Shown here one piece after another: positions 25,601 through 33,484 of a stretch of 64,000 nt of DNA. The stretch covers positions 62,001-126,000 of the forward strand of contig NZ_JAMSCK010000003.1 in the NCBI RefSeq assembly GCF_023805255.1, written 5' to 3'. The stretch comes from Gramella jeungdoensis. GTDB lineage: Bacteria > Bacteroidota > Bacteroidia > Flavobacteriales > Flavobacteriaceae. Below the pieces are notes generated by a model. The model was not told the origin of the DNA, searched no databases, and worked only from the letters and a program-made list of their open reading frames with translations. The position numbers and the translations under genes were made by a program. The first letter of the stretch is position 1, and each line of letters begins with the position of its first letter.

Positions 25601-25624
25601 AAAATACCACCAAAGAGGTATTTT
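25601..25624. promoter_or_regulatory. Dyad motif AAAATACC-N8-GGTATTTT, copy 2
   Basis: AAAATACC (25601-25608) and GGTATTTT (25617-25624) form a perfect 8-bp inverted repeat with spacer ACCAAAGA, some 80 bases upstream of the lipoprotein start on the minus strand. Compare the dyad at 7304-7326, which has the same half-site and the same AAAGA at the spacer end. The recurrence suggests a protein-binding site, but two copies are weak evidence. Confidence 0.4.
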
Positions 25625-25652
25625 ACTGATTACCAACTTAGAACACAATGAA

Positions 25653-25699
25653 AATAAAAAAGCCACTCGATTGAGTGGCTTTTTGCTAGTAGCAGGAAA
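25653..25699. repeat. tRNA-fMet 3'-end/terminator repeat, copy B (41 bases identical to A)
   Basis: Bases 25653-25693 are identical to 26991-27031, covering the A-rich flank, the hairpin GCCACTC-GATT-GAGTGGC, the T run and CTAGTAGC. Similarity continues for a few bases (GGAA after one extra A), matching the last bases of the tRNA acceptor arm, where the minus strand reads TTCCTGCTACTAGC against TTCCCGCTACTAGC in the tRNA gene. It ends the lipoprotein cassette's upstream side and follows the stop of the beta-lactamase-like gene on the minus strand. Confidence 0.85.
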
Positions 25700-25763
25700 G
25701 CTTGAAATATCGAACAAATTCTTTCAGGATTTGTCGGCAATAGCAACCCTAATAAAATATTAA

Positions 25764-26843
25764 CTACTGAAGATATTTCCTGATTTCACTTTCCAATGCC
25801 TTAATAACTGGACCCGCAGTATCTTGCCTGTTAGATAAGACTGTTGTCATAACTCTTTCGCCTTTCTGGTTATACAATACTCTGAATGCGGAATAGGTGG
25901 AGCCTTTATAACCACCATTATTGCCAATCACCTTAATTTCTGGAGGGTACTCATAAACAAGAAAGGATGAAGCAAGCCCTCCATTTTTCCTTTCACCTCT
26001 GTCTGGAAATTCTAAAATACGACCAAAAAGAAGGCCTCGACTTTCGTCTGTAAAATCATCACTGAAAAGAAAATTCAAAAACTTTAATAAATCTCCTGCG
26101 CTCATCCAAATCCCTCCATCAGACGAGGCAGGTGGCAAACCTTCATTAACTCGCTCTCTGGATTCTCCTGAATAATAATTCACTTCCCTGCCTCCAACCG
26201 AAAAACGAACTTCCTCAATTCCCGCAGGCTGCAAAACTTTTTCCTTTAATAAATCTTCATAAGAATCTTGCCCGATAGCTTCGATGATTGCTCCTAATAC
26301 TATATAACCGCTATTAGAATACACAAAGGATTCTCCAGGTTTTCCCTTTATTGGTTGTTGCTCAATTATGGATAACAATGTCATGAGGTCTACTTCAGAA
26401 TCAGGAAGGGATTCATAGTCTTCAGTAGCCATATAATCTCCTAGACCTGAAGTGTGTGAAAGCAATTGTTGAATGGTAATTTTATCCTTATTAGGGATTT
26501 CCCTGTGAGGCAAATATTTGCTAATTGTATCCTGAAATTTTAACTTTCCTTCTTGCACCAGCTTCAAGATAACAGCTGCCGTAAGAGATTTACCTAAAGA
26601 TAGAAGATTAAATAAATCGCTCTCCTCAAGAGATTGCTTTAATTCATCATTAGCCATTCCATTAACGAAAACTTTCTTATCTCCTTCATTAGTTTGAAGG
26701 ATGATGACACCTGAAAATTCTTTGCTTGCCAAGCTATCAGCAACCTCGAAAATATTATTTTCAGTAGCTGAATTTACTGACTGAGCAGAAAAAGATTGAA
26801 TTGCGACAAAAAATATCCCTAGGAAGAAAAGAGTTTTCATCAT
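25764..26843 (-). CDS. Exported serine beta-lactamase-like hydrolase
   Basis: A 359-residue class C/penicillin-binding-protein-fold hydrolase with a signal peptide (MKTLFFLGIFFVAIQSFSAQ; ATG at 26840 is an equal start). The nucleophile motif SxxK is Ser82-Leu-Gly-Lys85 (LLSLGKSLTAA) and the second motif is Tyr-Ser-Asn in FVYSNSGYIVLG. A late VIGNNGGYKGSTYSAF stands where the family has its third (KTG/HTG) box. Family members cleave peptides, esters or beta-lactams, and the substrate cannot be told. It is the sole gene between two copies (A and B) of the tRNA 3'-end repeat, 147 bases of leader included. Confidence 0.88.
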   Translation of the reverse strand: MMKTLFFLGIFFVAIQSFSAQSVNSATENNIFEVADSLASKEFSGVIILQTNEGDKKVFVNGMANDELKQSLEESDLFNLLSLGKSLTAAVILKLVQEGKLKFQDTISKYLPHREIPNKDKITIQQLLSHTSGLGDYMATEDYESLPDSEVDLMTLLSIIEQQPIKGKPGESFVYSNSGYIVLGAIIEAIGQDSYEDLLKEKVLQPAGIEEVRFSVGGREVNYYSGESRERVNEGLPPASSDGGIWMSAGDLLKFLNFLFSDDFTDESRGLLFGRILEFPDRGERKNGGLASSFLVYEYPPEIKVIGNNGGYKGSTYSAFRVLYNQKGERVMTTVLSNRQDTAGPVIKALESEIRKYLQ

Positions 26844-26990
26844 TTCAAAAATTTAATTTTCACTCAAAATAATTTTTTTTTAATAAAAAAGGTGAAATTT
26901 CATAATTAAGTAGTAAAACATACTGCAAGCATTAAAGAAGACTCGAACCTTCCGCTTATTCTTATCTGCCTATTTTTTCCATCTTACAAC

Positions 26991-27027
26991 AATAAAAAAG
27001 CCACTCGATTGAGTGGCTTTTTGCTAG

Positions 27028-27035
<8 letters not shown>
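26991..27035. repeat. tRNA-fMet 3'-end/terminator repeat, copy A (resident)
   Basis: This copy belongs to the intact tRNA gene. On the minus strand the tRNA ends at 27028, followed by CTAGC, AAAAA and the hairpin GCCACTC-AATC-GAGTGGC with a T run, a standard tRNA terminator. Bases 26991-27031 recur exactly at 25653-25693 and in diverged form at 23912-23962 and 22771-22820. Confidence 0.85.
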
Positions 27036-27100
<65 letters not shown>

Positions 27101-27111
27101 ATATTGGACGG

Positions 27112-27144
27112 CAAATATAAGATAGATTTTAGTATTACACCAAA
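27112..27144 (-). promoter_or_regulatory. Promoter of the initiator tRNA
   Basis: On the minus strand TTTG (27144-27141) and TATATTTG (27119-27112) are 21 bases apart, matching the Bacteroidota -33 TTTG and -7 TAnnTTTG elements. The -7 element ends 11 bases before the mature tRNA 5' end, as expected for a short leader. Confidence 0.75.
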
Positions 27145-27159
27145 CTTTTTTTAGGAAAA

Positions 27160-27513
27160 TTATTGAGAAATCCATTGAATGGCTTCAAGCCTGTCTTTTA
27201 TCTCAAAAGACTTTACCTGGGTACTTACAAAGAAATTATCTATATCCATAAAAGTACGTACCCAGCCAAGATCTGTTACCATGGCCAGTCTCTTGATCTG
27301 GTTAGAATGATCGAATTTGAATTTAATATTCTCAAGGAGTAATTTCAAGGGTACCTTATTATCGGGCATGATCTCACAAAAAAGATTAATATAATCGTGT
27401 TCCTGTAACTTCTCTTCAATAAGCCCATGGATCTCTTCCAGATACTCACTGGTAACATCCTCATTTACCATAATTCCAACCACGTGGTCCGCTAATTCAA
27501 AACTTATTGCCAT
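27160..27513 (-). CDS. SpoIIAA-like/STAS-SEC14-type protein
   Basis: A 117-residue soluble protein that looks like the SpoIIAA-like family (PF11964 from memory). It starts MAISFELADHVVGIMVNEDVT, has alternating helices and strands, and includes FKFDHSNQIKRLAMVTDLGW and ends EAIQWISQ. These proteins have a STAS-like fold and are usually of unknown role, perhaps lipid-binding or regulatory. It is 62 bases from the next small gene on the same strand and 59 bases before the tRNA. Confidence 0.75.
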   Translation of the reverse strand: MAISFELADHVVGIMVNEDVTSEYLEEIHGLIEEKLQEHDYINLFCEIMPDNKVPLKLLLENIKFKFDHSNQIKRLAMVTDLGWVRTFMDIDNFFVSTQVKSFEIKDRLEAIQWISQ

Positions 27514-27575
27514 AATTAAATTATTAATTTAAAATTAGCGATTATTCAGAAGTGATGATACTTGAAACCGAAATA

Positions 27576-27758
27576 TTATTGCTCTATATCCCTTGCTTCA
27601 AAACCTACAAGTTCAGAATTTTCAAAACTCACATGAAATTCTATAGGCCTGCAACAGACTTCACAGTCTTCTATATAGGTTTGATGGGAAATTGAAGGAT
27701 CAAGAAGAACGGAGATCTCTTCCCAGCAGTAAGGACACTGAAAAAAATGTTCGTACAT
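27576..27758 (-). CDS. CPXCG-motif zinc-ribbon small protein
   Basis: A 60-residue protein with QCPYCWEEISVLLD near the N-terminus and DCEVCCRPIEFHVSF near residue 32, two CxxC knuckles that would bind one zinc. It is the CPXCG cysteine-rich family, of unknown function. It lies 2 bases after the TolC-like gene's stop on the same strand, so it may be the last gene of the efflux operon. Confidence 0.85.
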   Translation of the reverse strand: MYEHFFQCPYCWEEISVLLDPSISHQTYIEDCEVCCRPIEFHVSFENSELVGFEARDIEQ

Positions 27759-27760
27759 AA

Positions 27761-29092
27761 TTACAACTCAACATTCAACAACTGACCGGTCAACTGAAGC
27801 ACCTGTAGTTCAGCAAGCTTTGCGTCATATTTGGCAAGGTTCAGACTGGTCCTGGCATCCAGAAGATTTATCTGTGCCTGCCTGAACTCTATAGATGTAA
27901 TTCTCCCTAGTTTATATTGTTCTTCAGACCGGTTAAAATTGTCCATATTCGTTTCTACATTCTCCTGCTGAACGTTCAAAATATATAGTTTATTGCGGTA
28001 ATTCCCAAGTGCGTTCGCTATATCCCTTTCAACCTCGCTTATCAATTGGTCTTTGATGATCTCCTGATTCTGATATCGTATTTTGGAATTTTTGATCTGT
28101 ACACTTGTTCTTCCACCATCGAAGATATCCCACCTAAGACTCAATCCTGCAGCCAAACCATCGGTAGTTGTGGTTGATCCCGGAAAAAAAGCGGTAGCCG
28201 CACTCTCATTCCTGTTCCAGCCATAAGAACCGGTAAGGCCCAAAGTTGGCAGGTAGCCCGACTTACTTATCCTGATATCATAATCGCTAATTTCAAGATT
28301 CTTTTCTATCTGTAACAGCGACACATTATTCAGCTCAGCCTGATCAACAAAACTCTCCAATTCCAGTTCTGAAATGAAATTGACCGTGGTGTCTACCTTA
28401 AATTCATTGGAGCTGATTTCCCGGTTAAGCAAGACATTCAGGTCTCTTTTGGTATTTCTAAGCCTTTGTTCAGCCTCTATCAAGGCAATGCTGTCGTTAT
28501 TCACATCTACCCTGGCGTTCAATACAACCAGGTTATTTGCCTGCCCATACTGAAACTGATATTTGGCCCTCGTCACCCTGTTTTGTGATATTCCAAGACT
28601 TTCCTCAAGTACACCCACGTTTTCAGATAAACGAGCTACTTCATAATACACACTCATAATCTGCAGAATGGTATTCTCAATGGTTTCCCTCGCTTGCAGT
28701 TGAGAGAGATCATATTGCTCCTTCAGGCTCCTGTAATTGTATAACCTTCCAAGACCATCAAAAAGAGTATAATCAAGGTTTATGGAGGCATTGTAACGTG
28801 TGTTCTCAATATCCCGCTGATCCACTGGTTCCCTGCCATCCGGTTCTGTAAGACGGTCATTGATATCATAATTAGCACCAGCATTTCCACTAAGACTGGG
28901 CAGGTATCCCGAATTAAGGATACTCTGATTGTTTTCAGCTATTTCAACATCATTTCGCGCGAGTCTTATCCCGAAATTTTCTTCAAGGGCTCTGGCAATT
29001 ACCTCCTCTTTGGTCAAGACCGGCTGCTGGGCCAATGCAGGAGAAAAACAACCAACTATAAGAACAAGAATTAGACTATGTAATACTTTCAT
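27761..29092 (-). CDS. TolC-family outer-membrane efflux channel
   Basis: A 443-residue outer-membrane protein with a signal peptide (LVLIVGCFSPALAQQP). Two repeats of long coiled helices and beta strands characterise the family; RYNASINLDYTLFDGLG and LAAGLSLRWDIFDGGRT are the two repeat strands. It overlaps the RND pump gene by 17 bases and completes a tripartite system with the adaptor. Gene order adaptor, pump, channel on the minus strand is typical. Substrate unknown. Confidence 0.93.
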   Translation of the reverse strand: MKVLHSLILVLIVGCFSPALAQQPVLTKEEVIARALEENFGIRLARNDVEIAENNQSILNSGYLPSLSGNAGANYDINDRLTEPDGREPVDQRDIENTRYNASINLDYTLFDGLGRLYNYRSLKEQYDLSQLQARETIENTILQIMSVYYEVARLSENVGVLEESLGISQNRVTRAKYQFQYGQANNLVVLNARVDVNNDSIALIEAEQRLRNTKRDLNVLLNREISSNEFKVDTTVNFISELELESFVDQAELNNVSLLQIEKNLEISDYDIRISKSGYLPTLGLTGSYGWNRNESAATAFFPGSTTTTDGLAAGLSLRWDIFDGGRTSVQIKNSKIRYQNQEIIKDQLISEVERDIANALGNYRNKLYILNVQQENVETNMDNFNRSEEQYKLGRITSIEFRQAQINLLDARTSLNLAKYDAKLAELQVLQLTGQLLNVEL

Positions 29093-32000
29093 GTGATGCT
29101 GCTTCTTTTTTCTCTTTAATTGCTCTTTCCATGTCTTCCTTTGCAGGTTTTTCTCCTGTTCTTAACCAACGGCCCCCGACCTTGATACTATTACTTATAG
29201 ATATAAGTAACGGCAATAACAATAGTGTAAGCACTGTTGCAACCGCTATCCCATAAGAAATGGAGATCGCCATTGGTTTCAGGAATTGAGCCTGCCTGCT
29301 CTTCTCCAGTAACAGCGGAGCGAGTCCGGCGATAGTTGTAAGAGAAGTAAGGAAGATAGCTCTGAATCTTGATCTTCCCGCCTCATAAAGTGCTTTTTTG
29401 AAATCCATTCCTTCCCGTAGGAAGCCATTGTATTTACCTATGAGAACTAATCCGTCATTTACCATAATTCCCACCAGGGCTATGATACCTAGTGCCGAAA
29501 GAACATTGATAGGAAAATCATGCAACCAGTGACCCCACGCCACTCCAATAATACTGAAAGGGATCATGATCATTAGCAGAAATGGCTGACTGTAACTTCT
29601 GAACGTAAAGGCAATGGTAGCATAGATCAGGAAGAGAATAATAGGAATCACCTTAGCAGCTGAATCGGTAAGTTTTGAAGCTTCCCGGTTCTGACCTTCA
29701 TAAGAGACGGTGATACTTGGATATTTTTCGAGTATTGGTGGAATCACATTTGCCCTGATATCTTCAAGGATCTCAGTAGAACTGCCATTGGGGTCTTCCA
29801 TATCTGCTGAAACCCGGATCTCCCTCATTCCATCAAGATGACTTATAGACTCTGTTCCCCTGACAATTTCATAATTAGCGATCTCGTCGAACGGAACACG
29901 CTGACCTGAAGGAGTGACAATTCTCATTTCGTCAAGATTATTGATTGAAGATCTGTTCTCCCTGTTATATCGTACCCATACTCTAATTTCATCCTGACCA
30001 CGCTGAAAACGCTGTGCCTGGGCTCCAAAGAATCCATTCCTTATTTGTCTCATCACCTCACCTAGGTCCAGCCCAAGCGCATAGGCATTATCTTTGAGCT
30101 GTACGTTGATCTCTTTGATACCTTTTGGATCGTTATCGGTAACATCCTTTAAAAGAGAATTATTTTCCAGATTCTGTTTTAATTCTTCCTTGGCCGCTTC
30201 CAGTTCTCCAAGATTATTTCCCAGGAGAGAAACCGATATAGGCGAACCACCAAAATTTCCTCCGGAACCGAAAGTGAGACTTTCCACACCGTATACAGGC
30301 CCTACTTCATCCCTTATCGCATTAGTGATCTCGGGCGAACCAAAACCCCTTTCCTCCCCGGGTAAAAGATTTACCTGTAAAGAAGCTTTATTGTTACCGG
30401 GACCAACCCTTTTTATAATATTTTCAACTACCTGTTTATTTCCCGTCTGCTTCTCGGTATATTCTTCATTAACTCGCCATGCCGCAGACTCCACCAGTGA
30501 AATTATAGAATCGGTCCTTTCGGGATTCACTCCCTCGGGCATAAGCAAATCTATGCTCACCCTGTCACTGGCGATACTCGGAAAAAGTGTGATACGTATC
30601 CAGTTCCCTCCGATTGCTCCTATAGTAAGTATAAGTACCACAGCAAGTATTGCAAATGCCATTATCTGCTGGGTCAACACAAATCGCAAAACAGGACTGT
30701 AAATTTTATCCCGCATAAAGCTCATTGCCCGGTCGCCAAGCGAATTTATCTTCCGCATATAATGGAACAGACTTCTAATGCCCTTCTTCTTCGGCTGTCC
30801 ATTTTCAGAAGTTCTCCTTAACGCCTTGGAATGTGCAATATGGGCAGGCAGGATGATGAGTGCCTCAATCAGAGAAATGACCAGCGTAAGTATCACCACG
30901 GTAGAAACCTCTCCAAAAAACTCTCCTATCCGGCTATCAAGAAAAAGGAAGGTTGAAAATGCCAGCACCGTAGTAATGATCGCCGATAAAATAGGCGGAA
31001 CTACTTCCATAGTACCATCCAGAGCTGCTTTTACCGGGCTTTTTCCCATTTCGGAATGCTGATAGATATTTTCCGAGATCACGATCCCATCATCTACCAG
31101 GATCCCTATCACGATGATCATCCCGAAAAGCGAAAGAACATTAATAGTTACCCCCATAGAGCCTGCAAAAATGAACATTCCTAAAAAGGCGATTGGAAGT
31201 CCGAAGGCTACCCAGAAGGCAAGACGAAGATTCAGAAACAATGAAAGAAAGAACAACACCAGCAGGATTCCCATAAACCCATTCTCCACGAGCAACTGGG
31301 TTCGCTGTCCCAGGGTGATGGAGGAATCACTCACTACATTCAACTGAACGTTACTGCTCTTCTGGTTGAACTCCTCTATATATTCATTTATTTTCTCAGC
31401 GGTAGAAAGAAGGTCTTCGCTATTGGTGTTACTAACAGAGACATTCACCGCAACATTTCCATTAAAGTAAAGGGCATTCGGTGTCTCCGAAAACTGATCC
31501 CTCACCACGGCTATATCTCCTAACTGGACGATCTCTCCCGTAGCATTAGATTTAAGTACAATATCATTAAGCTCATCGGCATAGTAGGCCCGGTTATTGG
31601 CCCTGATCAGATAATCTTCTGCATCGGTCTTAATAGTTCCCCCGGTAGAAAGGATATTTGAATTTCTGACCGCCTGTGCCACCTGCTCAAAAGTAAGATT
31701 ATAGGCTAATAGGTCGTTCTGACTCACCGCGATCTCAATCTCTTCCTGGGGAAAGCCGGAAATTTCTATCTGCGAGACTCCGTCAAGCAGCCTGAGGTCA
31801 TTTTCTATTTGCTGACTTATCTGCTTAAGCGTTGCCAGAGGAACATTCTCCCCACTAACCGCAAAACTTATGGTCTCCCGCACAAATTCCTGTTTGGAAA
31901 CCACCAGAGGTTCCATTCCTCCCGGAAAGGTTGGAACGCGATCTACCGCATTCTTAACCTCCGTGAGCATGGCATCGATATTCTCGCCTCTTTCAATCTC

Positions 32001-32282
32001 CACGGTAATGGAACCGCCACTTTCCCTGGCAACCGAGGTCACCCGGTCTATACCTTCAAGCCCTTTCAGGTTATCCTCAATTTTAAGGATGATCCCTTCC
32101 TCTATTTCTTCAGGAGCTGAACCCGGGTAAGCAATACTGATATTGATAATCCTGGATTCCTGTAAAGGAAAAAATGAAGATTTCATGTTCAGCACCCCTA
32201 TGATCCCAAAGATCACAAAGGCGATGATCACTACATTTACAGCAACCCCGAACTTTATAAAGTAATTGATCAGATTTCTCAA
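29076..32282 (-). CDS. RND-family efflux pump, inner-membrane component
   Basis: A 1068-residue proton-driven pump of the AcrB/HAE-1 type. An N-terminal helix (MRNLINYFIKFGVAVNVVII) is followed by a periplasmic porter domain, helices 2-6 including FGMIIVIGILVDDGIVISENI with the acidic pair in helix 4, a second porter domain and helices 8-12 (ALGIIALVGIMVNDGLVL). Length and twofold repeat are normal. The stop region overlaps the channel gene and the start overlaps the adaptor stop by 4 bases. Drug, bile or lipid export are all possible, and no metal-pump motif was noticed. Confidence 0.95.
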   Translation of the reverse strand: MRNLINYFIKFGVAVNVVIIAFVIFGIIGVLNMKSSFFPLQESRIINISIAYPGSAPEEIEEGIILKIEDNLKGLEGIDRVTSVARESGGSITVEIERGENIDAMLTEVKNAVDRVPTFPGGMEPLVVSKQEFVRETISFAVSGENVPLATLKQISQQIENDLRLLDGVSQIEISGFPQEEIEIAVSQNDLLAYNLTFEQVAQAVRNSNILSTGGTIKTDAEDYLIRANNRAYYADELNDIVLKSNATGEIVQLGDIAVVRDQFSETPNALYFNGNVAVNVSVSNTNSEDLLSTAEKINEYIEEFNQKSSNVQLNVVSDSSITLGQRTQLLVENGFMGILLVLFFLSLFLNLRLAFWVAFGLPIAFLGMFIFAGSMGVTINVLSLFGMIIVIGILVDDGIVISENIYQHSEMGKSPVKAALDGTMEVVPPILSAIITTVLAFSTFLFLDSRIGEFFGEVSTVVILTLVISLIEALIILPAHIAHSKALRRTSENGQPKKKGIRSLFHYMRKINSLGDRAMSFMRDKIYSPVLRFVLTQQIMAFAILAVVLILTIGAIGGNWIRITLFPSIASDRVSIDLLMPEGVNPERTDSIISLVESAAWRVNEEYTEKQTGNKQVVENIIKRVGPGNNKASLQVNLLPGEERGFGSPEITNAIRDEVGPVYGVESLTFGSGGNFGGSPISVSLLGNNLGELEAAKEELKQNLENNSLLKDVTDNDPKGIKEINVQLKDNAYALGLDLGEVMRQIRNGFFGAQAQRFQRGQDEIRVWVRYNRENRSSINNLDEMRIVTPSGQRVPFDEIANYEIVRGTESISHLDGMREIRVSADMEDPNGSSTEILEDIRANVIPPILEKYPSITVSYEGQNREASKLTDSAAKVIPIILFLIYATIAFTFRSYSQPFLLMIMIPFSIIGVAWGHWLHDFPINVLSALGIIALVGIMVNDGLVLIGKYNGFLREGMDFKKALYEAGRSRFRAIFLTSLTTIAGLAPLLLEKSRQAQFLKPMAISISYGIAVATVLTLLLLPLLISISNSIKVGGRWLRTGEKPAKEDMERAIKEKKEAASHESIT

Positions 32283-33421
32283 GACTGTTCTTTTTTAAGA
32301 AGATCCTTCTGACCTTCGATCTTCACCAGCATCCCCGAATAAGCTCCCGGCACATTTGCCGAAAGTATCTTTGTTCCATCTTCAAGGCCTTTTATCACCA
32401 CAGTATTATTGGTGAAATACACGGGATTTACATCTACCAGGTTAAGTGTGCTATCCTGCACTATAAACACCTTAGACCTTTCTACAAGTAATTCTCTTGG
32501 AATTTCTATCGCGTTTTCTTCATCTTTAGCATCAAGCTTTGCTTCGAGATACATTCCCTCGCTTAACTCAGGATTTTCAACCCTTATAAACACCCTGATG
32601 CTCTGGGTTTCCTGATTCACTTTCCCGTTTATCCTACTCACTGTTCCCTCAAAGGTTTCAGTCCCCTCAAGATTTGAAAGTTCCACCTTTTTACCAACTT
32701 CAAGAATATCGCTGAATTTCTTCGCGATAGAAACTTCCAGTTCATAAACACTTGGATCTATATATTCTCCAAGTTTCTGTCCGGGTCTTATAAGGGTTCC
32801 CTTATTTACCAGGGCTTCGGTAAGAATTCCATCATAGGGGGCAATAATGGTGTATTTTGCAAGGCGTTCTTCCAGGTTCTTCACATTGTAATAGGCCGAA
32901 ATGATTCCACGGCCAGTAATGAAATATTGCTCCTGCTCGGTATCGGTTTCGGGAAGTGCAGGCACCGCTTTGGTTATATCAAAATTATTCAGGTAATTCT
33001 CCCACTTCTGAAAAGCATCGGGATAGTCCAGCCGTAAATCTGGCATAATGGACGTAATATTGTTATATAGATCACTCTTCGCTGCCTGAACGCTGGCGCG
33101 GTATTCTTCAGAATCTATACTGAGAAGCACCTGACCCTTACGATATTTTTGTCCCGGACGAAAATCCTTGCTGCTATACCTGAAGATCCCCTGAACCTCA
33201 GAATATAGTTCCAGCCTGTGCAGCGCCGTAATATTTCCGTTAGCGGGAACAATAATAGGAACCGTTCCGTTCTCAACTGTATCTATAAATACACTTTTAA
33301 CGGTTTTTCTAACAGGAGGTTTCTCTTTTACATTACTGTCTATGATCAATTTAGCGCCGAAAACAGCAGCAATGATGAGCACGATGCCCAGAACAGATAG
33401 AATGATCTTGCGTTTATCCAT
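32279..33421 (-). CDS. RND efflux periplasmic adaptor (HlyD/MFP family)
   Basis: A 380-residue membrane-fusion protein with an N-terminal anchor helix (RKIILSVLGIVLIIAAVFGA). Lipoyl-like halves are visible as LELYSEVQGIFRYSSKDFRPG and YTIIAPYDGILTEALVNKG, separated by a helical hairpin of about 80 residues, then beta-barrel and membrane-proximal domains. First gene of the efflux operon, overlapping the pump start by 4 bases. No regulator gene adjoins it. Confidence 0.93.
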   Translation of the reverse strand: MDKRKIILSVLGIVLIIAAVFGAKLIIDSNVKEKPPVRKTVKSVFIDTVENGTVPIIVPANGNITALHRLELYSEVQGIFRYSSKDFRPGQKYRKGQVLLSIDSEEYRASVQAAKSDLYNNITSIMPDLRLDYPDAFQKWENYLNNFDITKAVPALPETDTEQEQYFITGRGIISAYYNVKNLEERLAKYTIIAPYDGILTEALVNKGTLIRPGQKLGEYIDPSVYELEVSIAKKFSDILEVGKKVELSNLEGTETFEGTVSRINGKVNQETQSIRVFIRVENPELSEGMYLEAKLDAKDEENAIEIPRELLVERSKVFIVQDSTLNLVDVNPVYFTNNTVVIKGLEDGTKILSANVPGAYSGMLVKIEGQKDLLKKEQS

Positions 33422-33484
33422 AATACTTATTGGACTAGATTTAGTCCCTATGGTTTAATTGTCTAAATAATTTATGGCAAACTT

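Noticed and set aside
26938-26955. Nine bases (ACTCGAACC) matching the T arm of the nearby tRNA, a possible tRNA remnant in the leader of the hydrolase gene
   Set aside because: The match is nine bases without flanking similarity, within chance expectation, so it was not used as part of the cassette argument.
30094-32130. Several long plus-strand frames opposite the RND pump gene
   Set aside because: They mirror the pump coding sequence, have low-complexity Ser/Pro/Ile composition and no domain; the pump frame is certain.
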